Shown: positions 6,823 to 15,872 of the stretch, piece by piece
How positions within the stretch are numbered: position 1 is the first letter of the stretch
Layout of the letters: each line of letters begins with the position of its first letter
Assembly (NCBI RefSeq): GCF_021725675.1
Contig: NZ_JAKJPO010000001.1
Span: forward strand, 1-64,000
DNA length: 64,000 nucleotides
Reading direction: 5' to 3'
Source: Marilutibacter chinensis
Lineage (GTDB): Bacteria; Pseudomonadota; Gammaproteobacteria; Xanthomonadales; Xanthomonadaceae
The notes under the pieces: generated by a model
Seen by the model: only the letters and a program-made list of their open reading frames with translations
Database searches by the model: none
Told to the model about the DNA's origin: nothing
Position numbers and translations under genes: made by a program

Positions 6823-7983
6823 TTACGGGGAGTGGGAGACGTGCAGGCTGTCCAGGAATCCGGCCACGGCCGGACCGAAGCGTTCGAAGTCGACCAGGAA
6901 GGCGTCGTGGCCCTGCGGCGACGGCAGCGGCAGGAAAGCCGCGTCGCAGCCGCCGGCGCGCAGGCCCTCGGCGATCTCTTCCTGCTGCTGCAGCGGGAAC
7001 AGGATGTCGGTGTGCACGCCGATCGCCAGCGCCTTTTCCAGGCCGGCGCGGCCGATCGCGGCCAGCGCGCTGCGGGCGTCCGCATCGTGTTCGCCGCAGC
7101 GCTGGCTGCAGTATTCGGCGATGTCGAACCAGTCCATCGAGCGGCTCAGGTACAGGTAGCAGTTCGGGTCGAAGCGGCGCACGAACCGGCGCGCATGCGC
7201 CTCCAGATAGCTCTCGACCTCGAATTCCAGCCCGAACGGCTCGTCGTCCGCGCGGTCGGAATCCAGCCGCACGCGGCCGAAACGGCCGTCCCATTCCAGT
7301 GCGGAGCGGTAGGTGATCACGCCGAGCTTGCGCGCCATGCGCATTCCCGACTCGGGGTATCGCGCGTCGTCGTAGTTGCCGCCGTTCCAGTTCGGGTCCA
7401 GCCGGATCGCCTCGCGTTGCAGCGAGCGGATCGCGATCGAGAACGGCAGCGCGCGGGCGGCGCCGGAAATGTTGACGTGGCTGCGGGCGATGCCCGGGCG
7501 CTGGGTCAGCAGCGCGAGCGCGGTCATCCCGCCCATCGAGTTGCCGACCAGGCAGGCGAGGCGGGAGATGCCCAGCGCATCCACCACCGCCGCGGCGGCG
7601 CGGGCGCCGTCCTCGATCGACAGGTCGGGGAAGTCGAGGGCGTAGCGGCGGCCGCTGTCCGGATTGAGCGACGCCGGTCCGGTCGAACCCTTGCAACTGC
7701 CCAGCGAGTTCACGCAGATCACGAACCAGCGGTCGGTGTCGATCGGCTTGCCGGGGCCGAGCATCGCCTCCCACCAGCCGGGTTCGGGATTGGTCGTGTT
7801 GGAGGCCGCATGGGCGTCGGGCGACAGCCCGGTGACGATCAGGATCGCGTTGCCGCGGTCGGCGGCCAGCGTGCCCCAGGTTTCGTAGGCGATGCGGGCC
7901 TGGTGGAGCTCGCCGCCGCGCTTCATCGGAAATGGCGAGGGCAGGTCGATGTAGCGGGTGCCGGGGGGGATGAACTCGGTCAT
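6823..7983 (-). CDS. MetX-family O-acyltransferase, probably serine O-succinyltransferase
   Basis: 386 residues, an alpha/beta hydrolase. The nucleophile elbow G-N-S-M-G-G-M is near residue 150, the Asp in V-H-T-D-I-L-F-P near residue 325, and the His in G-H-D-A-F near residue 358. The family transfers an acyl group from acyl-CoA to homoserine for methionine synthesis. In Xanthomonadales, however, published work (Bastard et al. 2017) assigned such proteins to serine O-succinylation in cysteine synthesis. That reassignment is knowledge of the clade, not read from residues here. It follows the ccm operon in the same direction (about 160-bp gap) and precedes cysteine dioxygenase, so cysteine synthesis and breakdown genes are adjacent. 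Confidence 0.85.
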   Translation of the reverse strand: MTEFIPPGTRYIDLPSPFPMKRGGELHQARIAYETWGTLAADRGNAILIVTGLSPDAHAASNTTNPEPGWWEAMLGPGKPIDTDRWFVICVNSLGSCKGSTGPASLNPDSGRRYALDFPDLSIEDGARAAAAVVDALGISRLACLVGNSMGGMTALALLTQRPGIARSHVNISGAARALPFSIAIRSLQREAIRLDPNWNGGNYDDARYPESGMRMARKLGVITYRSALEWDGRFGRVRLDSDRADDEPFGLEFEVESYLEAHARRFVRRFDPNCYLYLSRSMDWFDIAEYCSQRCGEHDADARSALAAIGRAGLEKALAIGVHTDILFPLQQQEEIAEGLRAGGCDAAFLPLPSPQGHDAFLVDFERFGPAVAGFLDSLHVSHSP

Positions 7984-8141
7984 GCGGCGGGAGCGTGTCC
8001 TTTCGGGTGACGTTCGGCGCGCGGCAGCCGCGCGCCAGCGGCCAAGTGTGCCTGCAACGCCCGGCGATGTCGTGCCGTGGAAAGATGCCGATCGGTTATG
8101 GCGGTCTGCCGGAACCGCTTCCGACGGCCCGCGGCGTCATC

Positions 8142-9173
8142 TCAGGGCACCGCCTGATCGATCAGCAGCGCGGCCCTGGCATCCTTGCCGGTGCCGACGA
8201 GGACCGGCTGCGAAGCGAAGTCGCCACTGGCAGGCGTGGCGTTGCCGCTGGCGGAGATGCGCGCGATCAGTTCGACCCGGTCGAGCTGGGACAGCTTCAT
8301 CGTCGGCATCGGGCTGTCGCCATCGCCAAGGGCGACGGTGAGCGGAAATCCGGTGGCCGGCAGCTTCTTCACCGCGACCGGCATCGGCGGGCCGCCCGGC
8401 TGGCGCGCGATCACGAACAGGGTCGCATCCGGCGGCAACTGCATGCCCAGTTGCGGATCCAGCGAGACGGCGACGGTGATGCCGGGCGCGGGCGCGACGG
8501 CGGGTTCCGCAGCCGGCAGCGGCGGCAGCCCGGCCTCGCGGCGGGCGAGGTCGATCTGTTCACGCAGGGCGGCACCGGTGCGGGCGTCCACTACCTCCAG
8601 CAGTGGCTCCCAGACCTTCACCGCGTCCACCGGCCGCTCGGCCTGGCGGTGGGCGATACCGAGGAACCAGCGCGCGCGCTGGTGCATCGGCTGCAGCTCG
8701 ATGGCGCGTTCGAGCATGGCGACGGCCCTGGCGTCGAAACGGCGCTGCGGCGCCGCCATCGCCCGAGCCTCGGCGGCCTCGGCGAGCATGTCGGGGTCGT
8801 CCGGTGCGTGCTGGACCGCCCGGTCATAGGCCTGGCTGGCGTCCTCCATGTCGCCCCTGCTGGCGTAGGCGCGGGCGAGCAGGCGCCAGCCTTCGGGCTG
8901 CCCTGGATCCTGGTCCAGCTTGATTTCCAGCTGGGTGATCGCGGCGTCGAGGGTCCGCGGTGCGGCGCGGCGTGCCGGATCCAGTGCGTCGGGCGTGCCG
9001 ACGGTGGTGTACAGGGTGCCGGTCAGCACGGCCAGCGCGACGACCAGGGCCGCGCCGACGCCACGGGCGCCCCGCCACAGCGGACGCAGCACGTAGCCGA
9101 GCGCGAGCGTCGTCAGCACGCCCGCGAGGGCGATGAAGAGAATGGCGGGGTTGTCCGTCATCATGCCGCCCAT
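8142..9173 (-). CDS. ccmI: Cytochrome c maturation protein CcmI
   Basis: 343 residues. Two N-terminal membrane segments flank a short loop; then come TPR-like helices (residues about 90-220, with A-R-A-Y-A-S-R-G and A-R-W-F-L-G-I-A-H) and a beta-rich periplasmic end. CcmI is the apocytochrome-c chaperone that hands substrate to the CcmF/CcmH ligation complex. I start it at the ATG at 9173 because AGGA lies six bases upstream and it overlaps the ccmH stop as T-G-A-T-G; the ATG at 9161 is an alternative. It is the last gene of the ccm operon. Confidence 0.88.
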   Translation of the reverse strand: MGGMMTDNPAILFIALAGVLTTLALGYVLRPLWRGARGVGAALVVALAVLTGTLYTTVGTPDALDPARRAAPRTLDAAITQLEIKLDQDPGQPEGWRLLARAYASRGDMEDASQAYDRAVQHAPDDPDMLAEAAEARAMAAPQRRFDARAVAMLERAIELQPMHQRARWFLGIAHRQAERPVDAVKVWEPLLEVVDARTGAALREQIDLARREAGLPPLPAAEPAVAPAPGITVAVSLDPQLGMQLPPDATLFVIARQPGGPPMPVAVKKLPATGFPLTVALGDGDSPMPTMKLSQLDRVELIARISASGNATPASGDFASQPVLVGTGKDARAALLIDQAVP

Positions 9174-9637
9174 CACCATTCCTGCGAGTCGTCGGGCGGC
9201 ACCGGCGCGCCGGCGCTGCGGCGACGCACGATCACCGCGACCGCGATGCCGCCGATCAGCAACAGCAGGGCCGGGCCGAACCACAGCAGCCAGGTCCGCG
9301 ACTTCACCTGCGGGCGGTAGAGCACGAACTCGCCGTAGCGCTCGACCAGGAACGCCTCGATCTCGGCGTCGCTGCGGCCTTCGCGCATCAGGTCGAGCAC
9401 TTCGCGGCGCAGGTCGATCGCGATCTGCGCGTTGGAATCGGCCAGCGACTGGTTCTGGCACATCACGCAGCGCAGCTCGACCAGGAGCGCGTGGAAACGC
9501 CGTTCCTCAGCGGCGTCGCGGAACTCGGGCGGCGCGGCAGCAGCGCCGGCCTGGGCGAAGGCCGAAGCAGCTGCCAGCCACAGGGCGAGCACGAGCAGCG
9601 CCCGCCAGGCGTGCCGGAGCGCGGCGTCACCGTTCAT
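9173..9637 (-). CDS. ccmH: Cytochrome c maturation protein CcmH
   Basis: 154 residues with a cleavable signal peptide (ends A-S-A-F-A-Q-A) and a C-terminal membrane anchor around residues 110-130. The diagnostic redox motif L-R-C-V-M-C-Q-N-Q-S sits near residue 50. CcmH reduces the CXXCH of apocytochrome c in the periplasm before heme ligation. This is the short form (CcmL-type), with the TPR part encoded separately as ccmI. Its ATG overlaps the ccmG stop by the A-T-G-A arrangement, showing translational coupling. Confidence 0.93.
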   Translation of the reverse strand: MNGDAALRHAWRALLVLALWLAAASAFAQAGAAAAPPEFRDAAEERRFHALLVELRCVMCQNQSLADSNAQIAIDLRREVLDLMREGRSDAEIEAFLVERYGEFVLYRPQVKSRTWLLWFGPALLLLIGGIAVAVIVRRRSAGAPVPPDDSQEW

Positions 9638-10203
9638 GGCGTGGCGGCCCCGGCGTCGAGGCGGTCGAGCAGTGGCAGCAGTTCGTCGCGGATGTCGTCG
9701 TCGTCGACCGGGCCGACGTGCTTCCAGCGGACGATGCCATCGGCGTCGACCAGGAAGGTCTCCGGCGCGCCGTAGATGCCCCAGTCGATCGCGGCCTTGC
9801 CTTCGTAGTCGACCAGCACCAGCCAGTACGGGTTGCCGTACTGCTCCAGCCAGCGGATCGCGTCGGCGTGCTCGTCCTTCCAGTTGTAGCCGATCACCCG
9901 GATGCGCTTGGTCTCGGCGAAGCGGGTCAGCACCGGGTGCTCGACCCGGCACTCGGGACACCAGCTGCCCCAGACGTTGAGCAGGTAGGGCGCGCCCCTG
10001 AGTTCTTCCGACGACACCAGCCGGCCGGCCTCGTGCAGCACCGGCAGCGCGAACGCCGGTGCCGGTTTGCCGATCAGCGGCGACGGCAGGGCCTCGCGGT
10101 CGGGCCGGCTGCTGAGCCAGATGCCGGCCGCCAGCAGCAGGCCGAGTGCGGCGACCACGACCAGCGGCAGCCAGCGCATCGCGGAGCGGGGGGCGTCGGT
10201 CAT
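9634..10203 (-). CDS. ccmG: Thiol:disulfide interchange protein CcmG/DsbE
   Basis: 189 residues: one N-terminal membrane anchor (residues about 10-30) and a periplasmic thioredoxin fold with the active site W-C-P-E-C near residue 85, in the context G-S-W-C-P-E-C-R-V-E-H-P. It keeps the apocytochrome and CcmH cysteines reduced, using electrons from a DsbD-type membrane protein not in this window. The start at 10203 overlaps the ccmF stop (A-T-G-A). Confidence 0.93.
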   Translation of the reverse strand: MTDAPRSAMRWLPLVVVAALGLLLAAGIWLSSRPDREALPSPLIGKPAPAFALPVLHEAGRLVSSEELRGAPYLLNVWGSWCPECRVEHPVLTRFAETKRIRVIGYNWKDEHADAIRWLEQYGNPYWLVLVDYEGKAAIDWGIYGAPETFLVDADGIVRWKHVGPVDDDDIRDELLPLLDRLDAGAATP

Positions 10204-12179
10204 GCGGGGCTCTCCTGCGGGTTGTCCTGCCGGCGGGCGGAAGGCGCGAGACGGAAGCGGCGGTCGCAGGCGGTGACCACGCCGCCGAGCATCATCAGCA
10301 GTGCGCCGGCCCAGACCCACCTCACGAACGGTTTCACGTGCACCCGCAGCGCCCAGCTGCCGCCGCCCAGCGGTTCGCCGAGCGCGACGTAGAGATCGCG
10401 GGTGAAGCCGCGCGAGATCGCCGACTCGGTCATCACCTGGCCGCCGCTGGCATAGGCGCGCTTCTCCGGGTGCAGCACGGCGAGGCGGTGTCCGTCCTCG
10501 AGCGCGCCGATTTCGAACACGCTGACCGTGCCACGGTCGGCCTCGTAGTTCGGACCCTGGTGATGTTCGACCCGGTCGAACCGGAAGCTGTAGCCGGCCA
10601 GCTCGACCGATTCGCCCGGTGCCACGGCGACCTCGCGCTGCTGGCTCAGGCCCTCGGTCAGCAGCGCGCCGACCAGGAAGACCGCGATGCCGAAGTGGGC
10701 CAGCGCCATCCCGGCCATTTCCGCGGTCAGCCGGCCGCTGGCCCGCAGCCGCGCCCACACGAAGCGCAGAGTGCCGAGGCCGACCCAGGCCGCACCGGCC
10801 AGGCCGGCGGCGACCTTCCATTGGCCCTGCGGTGCGAGGAAGAATGCGGCGATGCCGGCGACCGCCGCCAGCGCAAGCCACGGCGCCAGCATCGCAAGCG
10901 GTCTGACGGTCTGCTCACGCTGCCAGCGGGTCAGTGGCCCGAACGGCACCAGCAGCACGAGAGGCGCCATCAGCAGGGTGAACATGAGGGCGAAGTAGGG
11001 CGGCCCCACCGAGATCTTGCCCAGCTCCAGCGCATCGGCCAGCAGTGGATACAGCGTGCCCAGCAGCACCATCGCGCAGGCGGTGGTCAGCAGCAGGTTG
11101 TTGACCAGCAGCAGGGTCTCGCGCGAGCTGGCGGCGAACGGCCGTCCCTCGAAGCCGCCGGAGCCGTTGCCGGTCGTCGGCGCGCGCAGCGCATACAGCA
11201 GCAGCGAGCCGCCGATCACGAAGCCGAGGAAGATCAGGATGAAGACGCCGCGGGCCGGGTCGGCGGCGAACGAGTGCACGCTGGTCAGTACGCCGGAGCG
11301 GACCAGGAACGCGCCCAGCAGCGACAGCGAGAAGGTCGCGATCGCCAGCAGCAGGGTCCAGCTGCGGAAACTGCCGCGCTTCTCGGTGACCGCCTGTGAA
11401 TGGATCAGTGCCGCGCCGGCCAGCCACGGCATGAAGCTGGCGTTCTCGACCGGGTCCCAGAACCACCAGCCGCCCCAACCCAGTTCGTAGTAGGCCCACC
11501 AACTGCCCAGCGCGATGCCGAGGGTCAGGAACGCCCAGGCGACATTGGTCCACGGCCTCGTCCAGCGCAGCCAGCGCGCGTCGACGTGGCCGTCGATCAG
11601 CGCCGCGACCGAGAACGCGAACGATACCGCGAAGCCCACGTAACCCATGTAGAGCATCGGCGGGTGGATCACCATGCCCGGGTCCTGCAGCAGCGGGTTC
11701 AGATCGCGACCTTCGAGCGCGGCCGGCAGCAGCCGGGTGAACGGATTGCTGGTGAAGATCAGGAACGCGAGGAAACCGGCGGCGACGATGCCGAGCACGC
11801 CCAGCACGCGGGCGATCACCGTCTCCGGCAGGCGTCTGGAGAACAGCGCGACCGCAGCGGTCCACAGCGCGATCACCAGCACCCACAACAGCAGCGAGCC
11901 CTCGTGCGAGCCCCAGACCGCGGTGTAGCGGTAGACCAGCGGCAGCAGGCTGTTGCTGTGCTGGGCGACATAGGCGACCGAGAAGTCCTGGACGACGAAC
12001 GCATGGGTCAGGATCGCGTAGGCGATGCCGACCAGGGCCAGTTGCGCATAGGCGGCCGGGCGGGCGACCGCCATCCAGGTGGCGAGGCCGCGCTGCGCGC
12101 CGAGCAGGGGCAGTGCGCCCTGCAGGACGGCGACCAGCAGCGCGAGCAGCAGCGCGATCTGTCCGAGTTCGGGCAGCAC
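10200..12179 (-). CDS. ccmF: Heme lyase component CcmF
   Basis: 659 residues, highly hydrophobic with about 14-15 predicted membrane spans, the normal size for CcmF. The tryptophan-rich heme-handling loop W-G-G-W-W-F-W-D-P-V-E-N is near residue 235, and conserved H-P-P-M-L-Y-M-G-Y lies before it. With CcmH and CcmI it attaches heme from holo-CcmE to apocytochrome c. The start is a GTG at 12179, immediately after the ccmE stop codon (T-A-G-G-T-G), so the two are translationally coupled. Confidence 0.95.
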   Translation of the reverse strand: MLPELGQIALLLALLVAVLQGALPLLGAQRGLATWMAVARPAAYAQLALVGIAYAILTHAFVVQDFSVAYVAQHSNSLLPLVYRYTAVWGSHEGSLLLWVLVIALWTAAVALFSRRLPETVIARVLGVLGIVAAGFLAFLIFTSNPFTRLLPAALEGRDLNPLLQDPGMVIHPPMLYMGYVGFAVSFAFSVAALIDGHVDARWLRWTRPWTNVAWAFLTLGIALGSWWAYYELGWGGWWFWDPVENASFMPWLAGAALIHSQAVTEKRGSFRSWTLLLAIATFSLSLLGAFLVRSGVLTSVHSFAADPARGVFILIFLGFVIGGSLLLYALRAPTTGNGSGGFEGRPFAASSRETLLLVNNLLLTTACAMVLLGTLYPLLADALELGKISVGPPYFALMFTLLMAPLVLLVPFGPLTRWQREQTVRPLAMLAPWLALAAVAGIAAFFLAPQGQWKVAAGLAGAAWVGLGTLRFVWARLRASGRLTAEMAGMALAHFGIAVFLVGALLTEGLSQQREVAVAPGESVELAGYSFRFDRVEHHQGPNYEADRGTVSVFEIGALEDGHRLAVLHPEKRAYASGGQVMTESAISRGFTRDLYVALGEPLGGGSWALRVHVKPFVRWVWAGALLMMLGGVVTACDRRFRLAPSARRQDNPQESPA

Positions 12180-12659
12180 CTAGTTCGTCGCCTCGTTCGC
12201 GGCGGGCTCGACGTCGTGCTTTTGGTGAGCCTTGCCCATCTTGTCGGCGACTTCCTTCGGCATGTAGGTCTCGTCGTGCTTGGCGAGGATCTCCTCGGCG
12301 ATGAAGGTGTCGCCCTGCATGCGTCCGGTCGCGACCACGGCCTGGTTCTCGCGGAACAGATCGGGGAGGATGCCGGTGTACCGGACCGTCATCTCGGCGT
12401 CGCCGTCGGTCACCCGGAAGCTCGATTCGAGCGAGCCTTCCGCACGCCGGAACGACCCCTTGGCGACCATGCCGCCGAGGCGGAAACGGCTCTGGCCGCC
12501 GGCGACCTGGGCGCCGGCGGCGCCACCGAGGATCTCGCTGGGCGTATACAGGTAGGCGATGTTGCGCTGCAGGGCGAACGCCACCAGCACGGTGGCGATG
12601 CCGGCGGCGGCGATCAGGGCCAATACCCAGATCAGGCGGCGGCGTCGGGTCGGATTCAT
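12180..12659 (-). CDS. ccmE: Heme chaperone CcmE
   Basis: 159 residues: basic N-terminus R-R-R-R-L, one membrane anchor (about residues 8-28), then an OB-fold. The heme-binding H-D-E-T-Y motif near residue 130 supplies the His that binds heme covalently, with the Tyr completing the C-type signature HXXXY. It carries heme across the periplasmic face from CcmABCD to CcmF. About 25 bases separate it from ccmD. Confidence 0.95.
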   Translation of the reverse strand: MNPTRRRRLIWVLALIAAAGIATVLVAFALQRNIAYLYTPSEILGGAAGAQVAGGQSRFRLGGMVAKGSFRRAEGSLESSFRVTDGDAEMTVRYTGILPDLFRENQAVVATGRMQGDTFIAEEILAKHDETYMPKEVADKMGKAHQKHDVEPAANEATN

Positions 12660-12684
12660 GCGGCAGGCTTCAGGTCGGCGTGGT

Positions 12685-12870
12685 TCATCGGATCAGTTCC
12701 TCGGAAGCCGTGCGGCCGGCGGCGCGCTCGGCCCGGGTGGCCTCGCGTGCCGCACGCAGGCGCGCCTGGCGGAGCGCGTGGCGGATCTGCAACTGCGGCG
12801 CCAGCCAGTCCCAGGCCATCACCACGACGAACACCGCGTAGGCGGCGACCACGTAGCCGAGATAGCTCAT
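12685..12870 (-). CDS. ccmD: Heme exporter protein CcmD
   Basis: 61 residues with one membrane span (residues about 4-24) after a S-Y-L-G-Y-V start and a basic, Ala/Arg-rich cytoplasmic tail. This matches small CcmD proteins, which help release holo-CcmE from the CcmABC complex. Its ATG overlaps the ccmC stop (A-T-G-A). The tail is somewhat long, but the position and span leave little doubt. Confidence 0.88.
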   Translation of the reverse strand: MSYLGYVVAAYAVFVVVMAWDWLAPQLQIRHALRQARLRAAREATRAERAAGRTASEELIR

Positions 12871-13631
12871 CGGCGCGCCTCCACGGCAACCGGCGCGGAC
12901 AGCCCCGCGACCCAGGCCTTGCCCGACTCGCGGCGCAGGTTGTCGGCGCGGGCACGGGCGAGCAGGGAGCCGAGGAACCAGAACTTGCTGCCGAGCACGA
13001 CCCACAGCAGCGGCCAGATCATGCTCGGGTCCATGCTCGATTCGCCGAACAGGCGGATGGTCTGGCCCTGGTGCAGCGAGTTCCACCACACCACCGAGTA
13101 GCGGATCACCGGCAGCAGCACCACGCCGACGATCGCCAGCAGACCGGCGGCGCGCGCGGCGGCGCGGCGGTCGTCGATCGCGTGGTAGAGGCCGATCACG
13201 CCCAGGTACATGAACAGCAGCACCAGCTCGGTGGTCAGGCGCGGGTCCCAGTCCCACCAGGTGCCCCACATCGGCTTGCCCCAGATCGAACCGGTGGCGA
13301 GGGTGATGAAGGTGAACGCCGCGCCGATCGGCGCGCAGGCCATCGCCAGGATCTCGCACAGCTTTATCCGCCAGACCAGGGCGATCGCCGCGTAGAAGGC
13401 CATCGCCGCGAACACCGCCAGGCTCATCCAGGCGCTGGGCACGTGGATGTAGAGGATCCGGAAGCTGTCGCCCTGCTGGTAGTCGGCCGGGACCTGGAAC
13501 AGCCCACCGTACAGCCCGACCGCCATCATCAGCAGACCGATGCCGTAGCCCCACGGCGCCCAGCGCGCGGCGAAGCGGTCGAAATAGGGCGGCGAGCCGA
13601 GTTTGTGGAACCAGAGGACGATTGGATTCAT
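12867..13631 (-). CDS. ccmC: Heme exporter protein CcmC
   Basis: 254 residues, six membrane spans. The signature tryptophan-rich loop W-G-T-W-W-D-W-D-P-R-L-T lies near residue 120, with His residues in flanking loops that ligand heme. CcmC loads heme onto CcmE. I take the ATG at 13631 (M-N-P-I-V-L-W); nine upstream codons in frame are Arg/Glu-rich and unlikely. The gap to ccmB is 54 bases. Confidence 0.94.
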   Translation of the reverse strand: MNPIVLWFHKLGSPPYFDRFAARWAPWGYGIGLLMMAVGLYGGLFQVPADYQQGDSFRILYIHVPSAWMSLAVFAAMAFYAAIALVWRIKLCEILAMACAPIGAAFTFITLATGSIWGKPMWGTWWDWDPRLTTELVLLFMYLGVIGLYHAIDDRRAAARAAGLLAIVGVVLLPVIRYSVVWWNSLHQGQTIRLFGESSMDPSMIWPLLWVVLGSKFWFLGSLLARARADNLRRESGKAWVAGLSAPVAVEARR

Positions 13632-13685
13632 CTGTTTCTCCCGCTCCCGTCCACGCACGCGGCCAGGGGCGAGGGCAAAGGATTG

Positions 13686-14372
13686 TCAGTTCAGTGCGAT
13701 GCGGATCGCGGCGGCTGCCGCCATCGGCGCCAGCACCACCGCAACGACCAGTCCGGCGGCCAGCAACAGCATCGCGCCCGCGACGTCGTGTCCCTGGGCG
13801 GCGGCGGTGACACTGCCCGCGCCGAACACCAGGATGGGCACGTACAGGGGCAATGCCAACAGGGCGACCAGTATACCGGAGCGCCTCATCCCGACCGTCA
13901 GCGCGGCCACCACCGCGCCGACCAGGCTCAGCAGCGGCGTGCCCAGCGCCAGCGAGGCCAGCAGCACCGGCAGCTGGCCGTGCGGCAGGTGCAGCATCTC
14001 GCCCAGCAGCGGTGCGGCCAGCAGCAGCGGCAGCGCGGTGGTGGCCCAGTGCATCGCGGTGCGCACGCCGACCAGCCAGGCCAGCGGCACCGGCGCCAGC
14101 ATCCACTGCTCCAGCGAGCCGTCCTCCGCATCGCCCCGGAACAGGCTGTCGAGCGACAACAATCCGGCCAACAGCACCGCCAGCCAGAGCACGGCCGGCG
14201 CGACCCGGGCGAGGGTCGCCGGTTCGTTGCCCAGCGCCAGCGCGAACAGCACCACCATCAGCAGCGCGAACAGCGCCGGCTGCAGCGCGTCGCCGCGTCG
14301 CCGCCAGACCAGATGCAGGTCGCGTACGACCAGGGCGCGGGCGGACTGGAGCAGGCTCACATCGCCGTCCAT
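13686..14372 (-). CDS. ccmB: Heme exporter protein CcmB
   Basis: 228 residues with six membrane spans and short loops. The D-L-H-L-V-W-R-R-R-G-D start and the D-A-E-D-G-S-L-E-Q segment (about residue 80) are typical of CcmB, the membrane subunit paired with the CcmA ATPase. Together they use ATP to release heme-loaded CcmE from CcmC. It starts two bases beyond the ccmA stop. Confidence 0.93.
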   Translation of the reverse strand: MDGDVSLLQSARALVVRDLHLVWRRRGDALQPALFALLMVVLFALALGNEPATLARVAPAVLWLAVLLAGLLSLDSLFRGDAEDGSLEQWMLAPVPLAWLVGVRTAMHWATTALPLLLAAPLLGEMLHLPHGQLPVLLASLALGTPLLSLVGAVVAALTVGMRRSGILVALLALPLYVPILVFGAGSVTAAAQGHDVAGAMLLLAAGLVVAVVLAPMAAAAAIRIALN

Positions 14373-14374
14373 CG

Positions 14375-15115
14375 TTAGGTCCCCGGCTCTGATGCAGGGG
14401 CGGCCGGTGCCGACGGCCCGCCATTCGGATGCGACGGCCTGCCGAGCGCCAGCAGCCGGGTGCGCACCGGTGGCGCGGCATAGGCGCCGTGGGTGGTGAC
14501 CAGCGATGCGCCGCCGGCGTCCAGGTGCGCGCGGACCATTCGGTTGACCAGTTCGATGCCCTCCAGGTCGAGATTGGCGTAGGGTTCGTCCATCAGCCAC
14601 AGCGGTGCCGGCGACAGCCACAGCCGCGCCAGCGACAGCCGCTTCTTCTGGCCGGCCGACAACTGGCGCGCGAGCGTGTCTTCGTAGCCGGCCAGTCCGA
14701 CCACCGCCAGCGCGCCCTCGATCGTCTGGCTCCGGCGCTGCCCGTGCAGCCCGCACAGGTGCCGCAGGTTCTCGACCACGCCGAGGTCGGCCTTCAGCCC
14801 CGGCAGATGGCCGAGATAGGCGAGCGCACGTGCGCGCAACAGCGGTCCGGCCGGCTCGCCGCGGATCGCGACTCCACCGGCATCCGCGCGCAGCAGCCCG
14901 GCCAGCACCCGCAGCAACGTGGTCTTGCCGGAGCCGTTGTCGCCCTGCACCAGCAACGCCTCGCCGGCCCCGACCTCGAAATCCAGCGGACCGAACACCG
15001 GCACGTCGTTGCGCGAGAAGCGCAGGCCGTGGACTTCGAGCAGGGCCGGTCCGGTCGAAACGGAAGGCGGCGGACAGGCATCCGCAGGTACGGTGGTTCG
15101 GTCGGTTCGGATCAT
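14375..15115 (-). CDS. ccmA: Cytochrome c biogenesis ATPase CcmA
   Basis: 246 residues. Walker [10 protein letters not shown] is near residue 60, the signature L-S-A-G-Q-K-K-R near residue 150, and Walker B L-W-L-M-D-E-P near residue 175, with T-T-H-G as the switch. It is the first gene of the nine-gene operon, which runs ccmABCDEFGHI. The N-terminus carries about 25 extra residues before the ABC fold compared with most CcmA, and a further Met lies at 15136. An uncharacterised DUF3293 gene ends about 115 bases upstream in the same direction. Confidence 0.93.
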   Translation of the reverse strand: MIRTDRTTVPADACPPPSVSTGPALLEVHGLRFSRNDVPVFGPLDFEVGAGEALLVQGDNGSGKTTLLRVLAGLLRADAGGVAIRGEPAGPLLRARALAYLGHLPGLKADLGVVENLRHLCGLHGQRRSQTIEGALAVVGLAGYEDTLARQLSAGQKKRLSLARLWLSPAPLWLMDEPYANLDLEGIELVNRMVRAHLDAGGASLVTTHGAYAAPPVRTRLLALGRPSHPNGGPSAPAAPASEPGT

Positions 15116-15230
15116 CAGGAAGCGGCGGGCGACCAAAGAGGTCGCGGAGCGGACATTCTAAGGGGCGTCGACGCGGCTGTGGCTGGACGTTGCCGCTTTC
15201 CCGGCCGGCCGCCGGTGCTGCGGGAGCGGG

Positions 15231-15716
15231 TCAGTCCTCGACCGGGGGCTGCAACCATTCCACGCTCGGCAGTTCTCCGCAGTCGGGGGGACGGGCCAGC
15301 AGCATCCGCAGCCGCACCGGTTCGCCATGCTCCCAGTGCAGCGCGCCGGCCTGGCCGAATTCGGTCGCGAGGGCGTCCAGCACCGTCGGGTCGAGATCCG
15401 CGACCAGCCAGCCCGACTCGCGCCACTGGCGGTCGTGGTCGCTGGCCCAGGCCGGGTGGAAGACCAGGTCCAGCCCTTCGATCCGCGCCACCAGGCGACC
15501 GTCGGCGAGATTGTTCGCTTCTTCCGAGAGGGGCCGCGATGCCGGGTTCCAGGCGGTGATGAAGGCGTAGCGGCGGGCCGCCCAGTACGCCTCGACGTCG
15601 CCGGCATGCTCGCCGACGCGAAACGCGATCACGTCTCCGTCCAGGACGACCGCATAGTGGGCGGCGGCATAGGCGGAGGCCAGCTCGCAGGCGTCGACGA
15701 CGTGAAGCTCGCGCAT
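15231..15716 (-). CDS. DUF3293-family protein
   Basis: 161 residues, soluble, no signal peptide. The pattern F-I-T-A-W-N-P-x-S-R-P-L near residue 50 (conserved N-P near a substrate-like cleft) and the preceding A-Y-W-A-A-R-R are typical of DUF3293, a bacterial family with no known function. The start at 15716 gives the expected length. It precedes ccmA on the same strand and is divergent from the aminotransferase gene at 15873. Confidence 0.75.
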   Translation of the reverse strand: MRELHVVDACELASAYAAAHYAVVLDGDVIAFRVGEHAGDVEAYWAARRYAFITAWNPASRPLSEEANNLADGRLVARIEGLDLVFHPAWASDHDRQWRESGWLVADLDPTVLDALATEFGQAGALHWEHGEPVRLRMLLARPPDCGELPSVEWLQPPVED

Positions 15717-15872
15717 CGGGTCAGTGTCGCGGCAGCGGCGTCGCGCCGCAACACCCCCGACGTTGTCGGTCTGGCCCGGTCGTGCGTCGCCGTCGTAGAG
15801 GCCGCGCCATGGACATTCCCTGTACCCGTCGATTCCGTAAACTCGGGGCCCCCACCGTCGCTCCCGTTGCCG

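Noticed and set aside
5938-8010. Plus-strand open frame of 690 codons opposite cdo and the MetX-family gene
   Set aside because: Covers two well-supported minus-strand genes and their gap; no protein-like features.
11400-14378. Plus-strand open frame of 992 codons across ccmF to ccmB
   Set aside because: It crosses several real minus-strand genes and has a repetitive Gln/Arg/His composition, the mark of an antisense shadow.
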